A DNA stretch of 64,000 nt from Alphaproteobacteria bacterium (GTDB lineage: Bacteria; Pseudomonadota; Alphaproteobacteria; Rhizobiales; Aestuariivirgaceae). The notes below the pieces were generated by a model. The model made no database searches and was not told where the DNA came from. It saw only the letters and a program-made list of their open reading frames with translations. The position numbers were made by a program, and so were the translations under genes. Each line of letters starts with the position of its first letter. Within the stretch, counting starts at the first letter, position 1. The DNA lies in contig JAGWTZ010000005.1 in assembly GCA_028868695.1 (NCBI GenBank), positions 1 through 64,000 on the forward strand, read 5' to 3'. Of this stretch, positions 27,749 through 36,297 are shown piece by piece.

Positions 27749-29374
27749 ATGACCACCTCCCCCGCCCTCCGCGAAGCCGCTTATGCCAGCAAGGCCTGGC
27801 CCTTTGAAGAAGCGCGCAAGATCCTGAAGCGCGTGGAGAAGACCGGGCAGAAATCAGTGCTGTTCGAAACCGGCTATGGCCCCTCGGGCCTGCCGCATAT
27901 CGGCACCTTTGGCGAAGTGGCGCGCACCACCATGGTGCGCAAGGCCTTCTCGCTGATTAGCGACCTGCCCACGCGCCTGTTGTGCTTCTCGGACGACATG
28001 GACGGCATGCGCAAGATCCCCGACAATGTGCCGGACAAGAATTTCCTCGCACCGCATTTGCACAAGCCGCTCACCGTGGTGCCCAACCCGTTTGGCGGCA
28101 ATTTTGAAAGCTTCGGCCATCACAACAATGCGATGCTGCGGCGCTTCCTCGATACCTTCGGCTTTGAATATGAGTTTGCCAGCGCCACCGACTATTACAA
28201 GTCTGGCAAGTTTGACGACATGCTCATCCGCGTGCTGGAGAAGTATGACGCCATCATGGGCGTGATGCTGCCCACGCTGGGCGAAGAGCGCCAGGCCACT
28301 TACTCCCCTGTGCTGCCCATCTCGCCCACATCAGGCCGCGTGCTCTATGTGCCGATGAAGGATGTGAACGCCAAGGCCGGCACCGTCACCTTCGCCGATG
28401 AAGACGGCACGGATGTCACCCTCGATGTGCGCGGCGGGCGCACCAAGCTGCAATGGAAGCCGGATTTCGGCATGCGCTGGGCTGCCCTGCATGTCGACTT
28501 TGAGATGTTCGGCAAGGACCACCAGACCAACGCGCCGATCTATGACCGGATTTGCGAAATCCTCGGTGTGCCTGCGCCCGAACACTATGTCTATGAGCTG
28601 TTCCTCGACGACAAGGGCCAGAAGATTTCCAAGTCCAAGGGCAATGGCCTGACCATCGACGAATGGCTGACCTATGCCGACCCCAATTCGCTGGCGCTCT
28701 ACATGTATAACAAGCCGCGCGAGGCGAAGCGGCTGTATTTCGACGTGATCCCCCGCGCGGTGGATGAGTATGACGCCTTCCTGAATGCCTATCAGAAGCA
28801 GGCGGAAAAGCCCGCCGACCAGCTGATGAACCCGGTGTGGCACATCCATGGCGGCAACCCGCCCAAGCCCGAAGGCACCAACCTTTCCTTCACGCTGCTA
28901 TTGAACCTGGCCACCGTGGCCAACACTGAAGACAAGGCCGTGATGTGGGCCTTCATCAAGCGCTACAAGCCCGAGCTTTCGCCAGAGTCTGACCCGCGGC
29001 TCGACAGCCTCGTTGGCTATGCGATCCGCTACTATCAGGACTTTGTGAAGCCCGCGAAGAAGTATCGCGCCGCCGATGCGGGCGAGGCCGCGGCACTGAA
29101 GGATTTGGCGGCAGCGCTTGCTGCGCTGCCCGAAGGTTCAACACCGGAAGAGATTCAGACCAAGGTCTACGAGATTGGCCGCCGCGAGCCTTACACCACC
29201 ACCCAGAAGGATGGCTCCACCGGTGTGGCGCAGAGCTGGTTCAACATGCTCTATCAGATTCTGCTGGGTGAGGAAAAAGGCCCGCGCTTCGGCAGCTTCG
29301 TGGCCCTCTACGGCCTCGGCAACACGGTGAAGCTGATCGAGACGGCGCTGCAGGGCGGGCTGGCGGGGCAATAA
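27749..29374 (+). CDS. lysS: Lysyl-tRNA synthetase, class I
   Basis: Charges tRNA-Lys with lysine. 541 residues of the class I (archaeal-type) LysRS, unrelated in fold to the class II enzyme of E. coli. The HIGH-type signature is [16 protein letters not shown], the KMSKS-type signature is [13 protein letters not shown], and the helical C-terminal anticodon-binding domain follows. This form is known in several alphaproteobacteria including rhizobia and Rickettsia. The start [20 protein letters not shown] fits the family. No T-box or other leader element is visible in the short upstream region. Confidence 0.95.
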   Translation: MTTSPALREAAYASKAWPFEEARKILKRVEKTGQKSVLFETGYGPSGLPHIGTFGEVARTTMVRKAFSLISDLPTRLLCFSDDMDGMRKIPDNVPDKNFLAPHLHKPLTVVPNPFGGNFESFGHHNNAMLRRFLDTFGFEYEFASATDYYKSGKFDDMLIRVLEKYDAIMGVMLPTLGEERQATYSPVLPISPTSGRVLYVPMKDVNAKAGTVTFADEDGTDVTLDVRGGRTKLQWKPDFGMRWAALHVDFEMFGKDHQTNAPIYDRICEILGVPAPEHYVYELFLDDKGQKISKSKGNGLTIDEWLTYADPNSLALYMYNKPREAKRLYFDVIPRAVDEYDAFLNAYQKQAEKPADQLMNPVWHIHGGNPPKPEGTNLSFTLLLNLATVANTEDKAVMWAFIKRYKPELSPESDPRLDSLVGYAIRYYQDFVKPAKKYRAADAGEAAALKDLAAALAALPEGSTPEEIQTKVYEIGRREPYTTTQKDGSTGVAQSWFNMLYQILLGEEKGPRFGSFVALYGLGNTVKLIETALQGGLAGQ

Positions 29375-29384
29375 CCCGTTGCCC

Positions 29385-29502
29385 ATGCTTCGAGGCTTTG
29401 CTGCGCAAGGCGCCTCAGTATGAGGTCTGGCCCGGATTGACCTTCAGCAATACTTCACCCTGAGGTGCCCGCTGCAAGCGGGCCTCGAAGGGTGCGCCTC
29501 AG
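29385..29502. repeat. Palindromic intergenic repeat, CTTCGAGGC type
   Basis: CTTCGAGGC at 29388-29396 is matched by GCCTCGAAG at 29482-29490. Inside are gcgcctcagtatgagg and caccctgaggtgcccgc, a type of interspersed palindrome different from the GGGAGG family. It lies between lysS and the convergent DUF1150 gene. Confidence 0.65.
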
Positions 29503-29503
29503 C

Positions 29504-29758
29504 TCAATGCACCCGCGCGGGCACCAGTTCGTGTTCCATGGCGTTGCCCACGGCCATTTCGAAGGTGGGGGCGATGGAGATGGGCATGCCGTTGGCGTTG
29601 AACAGGGCAAAGAGCTTGCCTTCGGGGCCGGCCTCAATGGGCTGGCCCAGCATGCGCGCCGCATCTTCCGCGCCGATCGGCTTCACATAAGCCAAGTGCC
29701 CCGCGCCAATGGCGGCGAGCTGTTCGGGGCTGACGGTGATGTTATGTTTCTGTTCCAT
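29504..29758 (-). CDS. DUF1150 family small protein
   Basis: An 84-residue protein matching the alphaproteobacterial DUF1150 family by AIGAGHLAYVKPI in the first half and LFALFNANGMPISIAPT with AVGNAMEHELVP in the second. Function is unknown; family members often sit beside small heat-shock protein genes, but none is adjacent here. ATG 29758 (MEQKHNITVSPEQLAAIGAG) is preferred over a TTG 21 bases upstream. It is divergent from the nucleoside-binding protein gene. Confidence 0.8.
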   Translation of the reverse strand: MEQKHNITVSPEQLAAIGAGHLAYVKPIGAEDAARMLGQPIEAGPEGKLFALFNANGMPISIAPTFEMAVGNAMEHELVPARVH

Positions 29759-29887
29759 GCCCAAAAGGTGGGCAGTCAATCAAAAAAATCAAGGGGCCTT
29801 GCGCCGGGGTTCTTGCCAAGGGCCTCAATTTAGCGTTGATTACCCAAAGGCTTGATCAGCCGGTCAAATTTTCAGGGAGATTCCAAC

Positions 29888-30883
29888 ATGATCAAATCAC
29901 TGCTTGCAGCAGCTGCCCTCACCACTGCCATGGCCGCCTCGGCCCTCGCGGCGGACATGGGCCCGGCCATCGTGTTCGACATCGGCGGCAAGTTCGACAA
30001 ATCCTTCAACGAGTCGATGTTCAACGGCGCCGAGAAGTTCAAGAAGGAAACCGGCAAGTCCTACGCCGAGTTTGAAATCGCCAATGAAGCCCAGCGCGAA
30101 CAGGCCATCCGCAACTTCGCCGACAAGGGCTATTCACCGATCATCGCCGCGGGCTTTGCCCAGGCTGAAGCCGTGACCAAGGTGGCCAAGGATTATCCGG
30201 ACCTCAAGTTCGCCATCATCGACATGGTGGTGGAGCCGAAGAACACCGAGTCGATCGTATTCAAGGAACATGAAGGCTCTTACCTCGTGGGCGTGCTGGC
30301 GGCTCTTGCCTCCAAGACCGGCAAGGTCGGCTTCGTGGGCGGCATGGACATTCCGCTGATCCACAAGTTCGCCTGCGGTTATGTGCAGGGCGTCAAGGCC
30401 ACCAAGAAGGACGGCACCGTGTTCCAGAACATGACGGGTGACACCGGCGCTGCCTGGAACGACCCTGTGAAGGGTGGCGAAATCACCAAGGGCCAGATCG
30501 CCAAGGGCGCTGACGTTGTTTACGCCGCCGCCGGCGCCACCGGCATCGGCGTGCTGCAGGCCGCTGCCGACGCGGGCAAGCTGTCGATCGGCGTGGACGC
30601 CAACCAGAACTACCTCCACCCCGGCAAGGTGCTGACCTCGATGGTCAAGCATGTTGACGTCGCCGTCTACAACATCATGAAGAACGGCAACGACAAGTTC
30701 GAGCCGGGCATCCATGCGCTGGGCCTTGCAGAAGGCGGCGTGGACTATGCGATGGACGACAACAACAAGTCGCTGGTCACCGACGACATGAAGAAGGCCG
30801 TGGAAGCCGCCAAGGCCGACATCATCGCCGGCAAGACCAAGATCCATGACTACATGGAAGACAACAAGTGCCCGGTGGAGTGA
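29888..30883 (+). CDS. BMP family ABC transporter substrate-binding protein (nucleoside uptake)
   Basis: Periplasmic binding protein of the BmpA/Med (PnrA-like) family, which bind nucleosides; 331 residues. The signal peptide is MIKSLLAAAALTTAMAASAL with cleavage after ALA. The mature start GPAIVFDIGGKFDKSFNES is typical of the family, as are YSPIIAAGFAQAEAV, KVGFVGGMDIP and GVDANQNYLHPGKVLTSM. It begins the nucleoside operon and is followed by a strong hairpin at 30897-30920 that may lower expression of the downstream transporter genes. ATG 29888 is preceded by CAGGGAG. Confidence 0.9.
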   Translation: MIKSLLAAAALTTAMAASALAADMGPAIVFDIGGKFDKSFNESMFNGAEKFKKETGKSYAEFEIANEAQREQAIRNFADKGYSPIIAAGFAQAEAVTKVAKDYPDLKFAIIDMVVEPKNTESIVFKEHEGSYLVGVLAALASKTGKVGFVGGMDIPLIHKFACGYVQGVKATKKDGTVFQNMTGDTGAAWNDPVKGGEITKGQIAKGADVVYAAAGATGIGVLQAAADAGKLSIGVDANQNYLHPGKVLTSMVKHVDVAVYNIMKNGNDKFEPGIHALGLAEGGVDYAMDDNNKSLVTDDMKKAVEAAKADIIAGKTKIHDYMEDNKCPVE

Positions 30884-30896
30884 TCCGCTGACCTTT

Positions 30897-30989
30897 CCCT
30901 CCCCTCTCAAGAGGGGAGGGATCTCTCAAGATTGACTTTCGTCATCCTCCCCTGAGGGGGAGGTGTCGGCGAAGCCGACGGAGGGGAGA
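30897..30989. repeat. Palindromic repeat after the binding-protein gene
   Basis: A 10-base perfect stem (ccctcccctc / gaggggaggg) sits at 30897-30920. A second part at 30946-30986 contains cctcccctgagggggagg and gtcggcgaagccgac. This second part recurs, inverted and about 80% alike, at 31335-31373 on the far side of the DUF559 gene. Confidence 0.8.
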
Positions 30990-30997
30990 CGGGGATT

Positions 30998-31393
30998 TTG
31001 AGCCTTACAGCGCGAGCGCGCCACCTGCGCAAGCAAATGACCCGTGAAGAGGTCAAGCTTTGGGTTCAGCTCAAGCATTTGAACGCGCGGGGCTATCATT
31101 TCCGCCGGCAAGCGCCATCCCGTGGATTCATTCTCGACTTCGCAGAATTCAATTGCAGACTCATTGTCGAAGTTGATGGATCGCAGCACAGTGACCCGGC
31201 ACATGAACAAAAAGACGCAAGGCGCGACCGGATTTTCAAGTCCGATGGCTTCACCATCCTGCGTTTCTGGAATTTTCAGATCAACCGCGAGATGGATGGC
31301 GTGATGGACCAAATCCTGAGTGTGTTGCCACCAACCCCTCCGGCGCTGCGCGCCACCTCCCCCGGTGGGGAGGAGAAGAAGTTCTCCGCATGA
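30998..31393 (+). CDS. DUF559 endonuclease-like protein inserted in nucleoside operon
   Basis: A 131-residue protein of the DUF559 family, related to the very-short-patch-repair / restriction-endonuclease fold. The typical parts are ARHLRKQMTREEVKLWVQLK, FRRQAPSRGFILDFAEF and VEVDGSQHSDP, with D and E-x-D as likely catalytic acids, then RIFKSDGFTILRFWN. The start is a TTG at 30998 placed after GGGGAGACGGGG; ATG 31037 is an alternative but would cut the conserved opening. The last roughly 20 residues (PPTPPALRATSPGG) are encoded by a palindromic repeat. The stop overlaps the next ABC gene's ATG (ATGA). It has no functional tie to nucleoside transport that I can see. Confidence 0.8.
   Translation: MSLTARARHLRKQMTREEVKLWVQLKHLNARGYHFRRQAPSRGFILDFAEFNCRLIVEVDGSQHSDPAHEQKDARRDRIFKSDGFTILRFWNFQINREMDGVMDQILSVLPPTPPALRATSPGGEEKKFSA
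31335..31373. repeat. Inverted copy of palindromic repeat, inside DUF559 3' end
   Basis: Starts cccctccggcg and ends cccccggtggggagg. Its reverse complement aligns with 30946-30986 over nearly the whole length. It codes for the end of the DUF559 protein and supplies the GGGGAGGAGAAG tract ahead of the ABC ATPase start at 31390. Confidence 0.7.
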
Positions 31394-32910
31394 CCACGCC
31401 TGCCATTGAACTCATCGGCATCGACAAGCGCTTTGGCGCGGTGCATGCCAACATTGACGTGAACCTGACGATCGCCCAGGGCTCGATCCACGGCATCATC
31501 GGCGAGAATGGCGCGGGCAAATCCACGCTGATGTCGATCCTGTTCGGCTTTTATCATGCCGACAAGGGCGAGATCAAAGTGAAGGGCCAGCCGGTCAGGA
31601 TCAAATCCTCGACCGACGCCATCAGCCACGGCATCGGCATGGTGCACCAGCACTTCATGCTGGTGGAACCGTTCACGGTTCTGGAAAATGTCATTCTCGG
31701 CGCCGAAGGCGGCGCGCTGATCGGGCCGGCGCTGGCCAAGGCACGCGCCTCGCTCAAGCACCTTTCCGACGAATATGAATTGGACGTGGACCCGGATGCG
31801 CTGATCGCCGACCTGCCCGTGGGCCTGCAGCAGCGCGTGGAGATCCTGAAAGCGCTGTACAAGGGTGCCGAGGTTCTCATCCTCGATGAGCCCACAGGCG
31901 TGCTGACACCGGCCGAGGCCGACCACCTGTTCCGCATTTTGAAGACGCTGCGCGACGAGGGCAAGACCGTCATCCTCATCACCCACAAGCTGCGCGAGAT
32001 CATGGCGATCACCGATCAGGTGTCGGTCATGCGGCGCGGCGAGGTGGTGGCCAATTTCGCCACCAAGGATACCAATGTCGAGCAGCTCGCCGAGGCCATG
32101 GTGGGCCGCCGCGTGCTTTTGCGCGTGGACAAGACGCCAGCCAAGCCCGGCGATGTGCTCCTTGACGTCCGCAATGTCACCTGGCGCGACAAGAACAAGG
32201 TGGCGCGGGTGGACAATGTGTCCTTCACGGTGCGCAAGGGTGAGATCGTGGGCATTGCCGGCGTATCCGGCAATGGCCAGTCCGAGCTTCTCGACGTGAT
32301 CACCGGCATCACCAAGGCGGCCTCGGGCGAAGTGTTCTTCAAGGGTGAGGATGTGGCGGCGATTGACGATGCGGGCGAGCTGCGCCGCCGCGGCATGGCG
32401 CATGTGCCGGAAGACAGGCACCACCGCGGCCTCATCACCTCCTTCAGCGCCGCTGAAAGCGCCATCCTTGGCTATCAATATGCACCAGACCTGGGCAAAG
32501 GCTTCCGGCTGGACCGTGACGCGGTGATCAAGCGGGTGCGCCGCGAGATGGAAGAGTTTGACGTGCGCCCGCCAGACCCCTTCCTCAAGAGCGCCAAATT
32601 CTCCGGCGGCAACCAGCAGAAGATCATCCTGGCGCGCGAGATCGGCTCCAATCCGGATTTACTGGTGATCGGCCAGCCCACGCGCGGGGTGGACATTGGC
32701 GCCATTGAATTCATCCACCGCCGCATCATCGCGCTGCGCGATGCCGGCAAGGCGATCCTGCTTGTCTCGGTTGAGCTTGATGAAATCCGCTCGCTGTCCG
32801 ACCGCATCCTGGTGATGTTTGCAGGGCGCGTGATGGGTGAGCGCGGGCCGGATGCCACGGAAGGCGATCTGGGCCTGCTGATGGCCGGCGTTTCGAAGGA
32901 GGCGGCGTGA
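31390..32910 (+). CDS. Nucleoside ABC transporter ATP-binding protein (two ATPase domains)
   Basis: A 506-residue cytoplasmic ATPase with tandem nucleotide-binding domains, as in sugar and nucleoside importers of the RbsA/YufO type. Domain 1 has Walker A GENGAGKSTLMSILFG and Walker B EVLILDEPTGVLTP. Domain 2 has the altered Walker A GVSGNGQSELLDV and signature KFSGGNQQKIILAREIG, then VIGQPTRGVDIGA. That degenerate second site is normal for this family. Translation overlaps the DUF559 stop by four bases and the permease start by one. Confidence 0.93.
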   Translation: MTTPAIELIGIDKRFGAVHANIDVNLTIAQGSIHGIIGENGAGKSTLMSILFGFYHADKGEIKVKGQPVRIKSSTDAISHGIGMVHQHFMLVEPFTVLENVILGAEGGALIGPALAKARASLKHLSDEYELDVDPDALIADLPVGLQQRVEILKALYKGAEVLILDEPTGVLTPAEADHLFRILKTLRDEGKTVILITHKLREIMAITDQVSVMRRGEVVANFATKDTNVEQLAEAMVGRRVLLRVDKTPAKPGDVLLDVRNVTWRDKNKVARVDNVSFTVRKGEIVGIAGVSGNGQSELLDVITGITKAASGEVFFKGEDVAAIDDAGELRRRGMAHVPEDRHHRGLITSFSAAESAILGYQYAPDLGKGFRLDRDAVIKRVRREMEEFDVRPPDPFLKSAKFSGGNQQKIILAREIGSNPDLLVIGQPTRGVDIGAIEFIHRRIIALRDAGKAILLVSVELDEIRSLSDRILVMFAGRVMGERGPDATEGDLGLLMAGVSKEAA

Positions 32911-34022
32911 TGCAGCGGGGCGAGCTTCCAACCTGGGTGGACGTGGGCCTCATTCCGCTCATCAACCTCACCATTGCCTTCATCGTTGCGGGGCTTGTCG
33001 TTCTCATCATCGGCGAGAACCCATTCCAGGCGATCTGGATTTTGCTGTCCACGCCGCTGTCGTCGCTCTCCGGCTGGTTCAACATCATCTATTACGCCAC
33101 CAACTTCATCTTCACCGGCCTGTGCGTCGCGGTGGCCTTCCATGCCGGGCTGTTCAACATCGGCGGCGAAGGCCAGGCCTATATCGGCGGCCTGGGTGCC
33201 GCCACGCCGGGGCTTCTCATTGGCGGTGTGCTGGCCTCGGCCCTGCCGTTCTGGGTGTCGCAGCCCATCACGCTACTGCTGTGCCTGATCGCCAGCTTCG
33301 CCATTGGCGCGCTGTGGGGCTGGTTCCCCGGCTATCTGCAGGCCAAGCGCGGCAGCCACATCGTGATCACCACCATCATGCTGAACTACATCACCTCCAG
33401 CGTGATGGTTTACATGATCAACATGGTGTTCCGCCCGGTGGGCAAGATGGCCGTGGAAAGCCGCGCCATTGATGATGCCTATATCATGAATGCCCGCGAG
33501 ATCGGCCGGGTGATCGGCCTCAAGCTTCCCGCCTCGCCACTGAACCCCGGCCTGTTCGTGGCGCTGGCCGCCGCCTGGGGCGTTTGGTATCTCCTGTGGC
33601 GCACCAAGCTGGGCTATGAAATCCGCGCCGTGGGCGCCAACATGGATGCCTCGATCTATGCCGGCATCAACCCTTCGCGCATCATCATGATCACCATGGC
33701 CATCTCCGGCGGCCTTGCGGGCCTCATGGCCTTCCATGAAGTGCTGGGCGCGCAGCACCGGCTGGTTCTCGAATATGTGCAGGGCGCTGGCTTTGTGGGC
33801 ATCGCGGTTGCCCTTATGGGCCGCTCCCACCCCCTGGGCATCGTGCTGGCGGCGCTGCTGTTCGGGTTGCTCTATCAGGGCGGCACAGAGCTTTCCTTCG
33901 CCAACCAGAACATCAACCGCGACATGGTGGTGGTGATCCAGGGCCTTGTGATCCTGTTCATGGGGGCGCTGGAGCAAACCTTCCGGCCCTATCTTGCCGC
34001 CGTTTTCGCGAAGGTGGAGTGA
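32910..34022 (+). CDS. Nucleoside ABC transporter permease 1
   Basis: A 370-residue inner-membrane permease of the BPD_transp_2 family (YufP type), with about nine or ten hydrophobic segments. Recognisable parts are GLCVAVAFHAGLFNIGGEGQ, GLGAATPGLLIG and YEIRAVGANMDASIYAGINP, which is the EAA-like loop contacting the ATPase. The ATG at 32910 overlaps the ATPase stop by one base (TGATG); a GTG three bases earlier is also in frame but less likely. It pairs with the permease that begins five bases after its stop. Confidence 0.92.
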   Translation: MQRGELPTWVDVGLIPLINLTIAFIVAGLVVLIIGENPFQAIWILLSTPLSSLSGWFNIIYYATNFIFTGLCVAVAFHAGLFNIGGEGQAYIGGLGAATPGLLIGGVLASALPFWVSQPITLLLCLIASFAIGALWGWFPGYLQAKRGSHIVITTIMLNYITSSVMVYMINMVFRPVGKMAVESRAIDDAYIMNAREIGRVIGLKLPASPLNPGLFVALAAAWGVWYLLWRTKLGYEIRAVGANMDASIYAGINPSRIIMITMAISGGLAGLMAFHEVLGAQHRLVLEYVQGAGFVGIAVALMGRSHPLGIVLAALLFGLLYQGGTELSFANQNINRDMVVVIQGLVILFMGALEQTFRPYLAAVFAKVE

Positions 34023-34026
34023 GATC

Positions 34027-34989
34027 ATGGATTTCTCCATTCTTCCTGAAATTCTCTCCTCCACCATCCGCATGTCGGTGCCGCTCATCCTTGCCTGCCT
34101 CGCGGGCCTTTGGAGCGAGCGTTCTGGCGTTGTCGACATTGGCCTTGAAGGCAAGATGCTGGCGGGCGCCTTTGTGGCGGCCTCGGCGGCGGCCACCTTC
34201 CATTCGCCATGGATCGGCCTTGCGCTGGCCATTGCCGTTTCGATCGCCTTCTCGCTGATCCATGGCTATGCCGCCATCAACCAGCGCGGCAACCAGGTGG
34301 TTTCCGGTGTCGCCATCAACATGCTGGCTGCCGGGCTGGCCGTGGTGATCGGCCATTCATGGTTCAAGCAGGGCGGGCGCACGCCGCAACTCGATGATGC
34401 CTCGCGCTTCCTCGCCATTGATTTTCCGGGCAAGGATGCGCTGGTGAACATGGAAGGCCTGGGCCCCTACATGCGCATCCTTTTCGATCACTCCATCCTC
34501 ACCTATGCCGCGCTGGCGCTGGTGCCGCTTTCGGCCTGGACACTGGCCAAAACCCGCTTCGGCTTGCGGCTGCGCGCCGTGGGTGAAAACCCGCAAGCAG
34601 TGGATACCGCCGGCATCAGCGTGGCCAAGCTGCGCTATCAGGCGGTGATCATCGCCGGCGTGCTGTGCGGCATCGCCGGGGCCTATCTTTCCACGGCGCT
34701 GCAAACCAGCTTTGTGCGCGACATGTCCGGCGGGCGCGGCTTTCTTGCGCTCACCGCGCTGATCTTTGCCAATTGGCGGGCCTGGCCGGCGCTGTGGGCC
34801 TGCCTGCTGTTTGGCTTCCTGCAGGCGGTGGCCAACTTCATGCAAGGCGCACATTTCATGGGCATCGACATCCCCGTTCAGGTGTTCAACTCCCTGCCCT
34901 ATGTGATGACCATCGTGCTGCTGGCGGGCTTCATCGGCAAATCCGTGCCGCCCAAGGCCGACGGCGTGCCCTACACCAAAGACAGGTGA
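34027..34989 (+). CDS. Nucleoside ABC transporter permease 2
   Basis: A 320-residue membrane permease of the same family (YufQ type), forming a heterodimer with the preceding permease. LAGLWSERSGVVDIGLEGKM at the N-terminus and GLRLRAVGENPQAVDTAGIS (coupling loop) are diagnostic. About eight membrane spans are visible. ATG 34027 (MDFSILPEILSSTIRMSVPL) is chosen since the frame upstream overlaps the previous gene. cdd starts three bases after its stop, so import and deamination of nucleosides are encoded in one transcript. Confidence 0.92.
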   Translation: MDFSILPEILSSTIRMSVPLILACLAGLWSERSGVVDIGLEGKMLAGAFVAASAAATFHSPWIGLALAIAVSIAFSLIHGYAAINQRGNQVVSGVAINMLAAGLAVVIGHSWFKQGGRTPQLDDASRFLAIDFPGKDALVNMEGLGPYMRILFDHSILTYAALALVPLSAWTLAKTRFGLRLRAVGENPQAVDTAGISVAKLRYQAVIIAGVLCGIAGAYLSTALQTSFVRDMSGGRGFLALTALIFANWRAWPALWACLLFGFLQAVANFMQGAHFMGIDIPVQVFNSLPYVMTIVLLAGFIGKSVPPKADGVPYTKDR

Positions 34990-34992
34990 TCC

Positions 34993-35385
34993 ATGCGCGA
35001 CCTTGTTGAAGCCGCAATGGCGGCGCGCAAAAAGGCCCACGCGCCCTATTCCAAATTCTATGTGGGCGCTGCCATGCGCGATGAAAAGGGCCGCGTTCAT
35101 GCCGGGGCCAACATGGAAAACGCCGCCTATCCGCAGGGCTGGTGCGCCGAATGTTCGGCCATCGCCCACCTCATCATGGCGGGCAGCACGCGCATCACCG
35201 AAGTGGCGGTGATGGGCAATGGCGAGGCCCTGTGCACGCCTTGCGGCGGCTGCCGCCAGAAGATCCGCGAGTTTGCAGGCGGAGATGTGAAAATCCACTG
35301 CTGCACGGAAAGCGGGCGCCTTTTGCAAACCTTCACCCTGGAAGAACTGTTGCCCGCAAGCTTCGGGCCGGAGCATTTGAAATGA
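34993..35385 (+). CDS. cdd: Cytidine deaminase
   Basis: Deaminates cytidine and deoxycytidine to uridine and deoxyuridine; cytosolic zinc enzyme of 130 residues, the short tetrameric type. AHAPYSKFYVGAAM, the zinc ligand and catalytic Glu in GWCAECSAI, and the second ligand pair in LCTPCGGCRQKIREF are all present. It sits between the permeases and the nucleoside phosphorylase; its stop overlaps the next start (ATGA). Confidence 0.94.
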   Translation: MRDLVEAAMAARKKAHAPYSKFYVGAAMRDEKGRVHAGANMENAAYPQGWCAECSAIAHLIMAGSTRITEVAVMGNGEALCTPCGGCRQKIREFAGGDVKIHCCTESGRLLQTFTLEELLPASFGPEHLK

Positions 35386-36167
35386 GCAACCTGAAATCCC
35401 GCCTCGCCGGCCGTGCGCCCAAACATGCCATCATCCTCGGCTCTGCCCTTGGCAGCGTGGTCGATGCGGTGCAGGACCCGCTGGATATTCCGTACACGGA
35501 GCTTTCCGGCTTTCCGGTGCCGAAGATTTCCGGCCATGCCGGCAAGGTTGTGGTGGGCAGGCTGGGCGGCAGGGAAGTGGCGGTGCTTGCAGGCCGCGCG
35601 CACCCTTATGAAAGCGGCAATGCCGCCGTCATGCGCCCGGCGTTGGAGCAACTCAAGGATGCCGGGATTGAAACCCTCATCCTCACCAATGCGGCAGGCT
35701 CTCTCAAGCTTTCAATGAAGCCCGGCGCGCTGATGCTGATCACCGACCACATCAACTATTCCGGGATGAACCCACTGATCGGCCAGCATGGCGACGAGAA
35801 TTTCGTGCCGATGACCAACGCCTATGACCCGGTTCTGCGCAAGGCTTTCCTCGCGGCGGCAAAGAAGGAAAAGATTGCGCTGAAGCAGGGTGTCTATTGC
35901 TGGTATTCCGGGCCTTCCTTCGAGACGCCTGCGGAAATCCGCATGTTCCAGATCATTGGCGGCACGGCTGTGGGCATGTCCACCGCGCCCGAATGCATCC
36001 TGGCGCGCAGGCTTGGGCTGAAGGTGGCAGGCATTTCGACGATCACCAACCTCGCGGCGGGCCTCAAGGGCGCTTCGCCATCGCATGAGGAAACCAAGCG
36101 CGAAGGCATGAAGGCCGCGGCGGCGATGCAGCGGCTGCTGACGCGGTTCTTCAGGGACATGAAGTGA
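35382..36167 (+). CDS. punA: Purine-nucleoside phosphorylase (trimeric type)
   Basis: Cleaves purine nucleosides with phosphate to base and (deoxy)ribose-1-phosphate. 261 residues of the trimeric PNP/MTAP family. The phosphate-binding start is AIILGSALGSVVDAV, then GRAHPYESGNAAVMRPALE, LILTNAAGSLKLSMKPG and WYSGPSFETPAEIRMFQIIG with GMSTAPECILARRLGLKVAG. The ATG at 35382 overlaps the cdd stop. The trimeric family fits better than the hexameric DeoD; the symbol punA is used for that family and is less certain than the function. Confidence 0.9.
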   Translation: MSNLKSRLAGRAPKHAIILGSALGSVVDAVQDPLDIPYTELSGFPVPKISGHAGKVVVGRLGGREVAVLAGRAHPYESGNAAVMRPALEQLKDAGIETLILTNAAGSLKLSMKPGALMLITDHINYSGMNPLIGQHGDENFVPMTNAYDPVLRKAFLAAAKKEKIALKQGVYCWYSGPSFETPAEIRMFQIIGGTAVGMSTAPECILARRLGLKVAGISTITNLAAGLKGASPSHEETKREGMKAAAAMQRLLTRFFRDMK

Positions 36168-36206
36168 GGATGGGTAGCGCTGATTTTCCCCACGCCTTCT
36201 GCCGAT

Positions 36207-36280
36207 CGTCATGGCCCGCTTTCACGCGGGCCATCCATGGCGGGTATAGGTGGGTGGCCCGCTTGAAGCGGGCCATGACG
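36207..36280. repeat. Palindromic repeat, CGTCATGGCCCGC type
   Basis: cgtcatggcccgctttcacg at the left is the inverse of gcttgaagcgggccatgacg at the right, giving a large imperfect hairpin. The same type recurs at 54463-54555. It fills the PNP-deoA gap. Confidence 0.8.
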
Positions 36281-36297
36281 TGTAAGGAGAAGCAACC

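Noticed and set aside
29385..29502. tRNA or small RNA gene after lysS
   Set aside because: The inverted arms resemble a dispersed palindrome; no cloverleaf can be drawn.
32908..32912. TGATG overlaps as programmed frameshift or fusion sites
   Set aside because: These one-base stop/start overlaps (also at 12417 and 23348) are ordinary translational coupling between complete genes.
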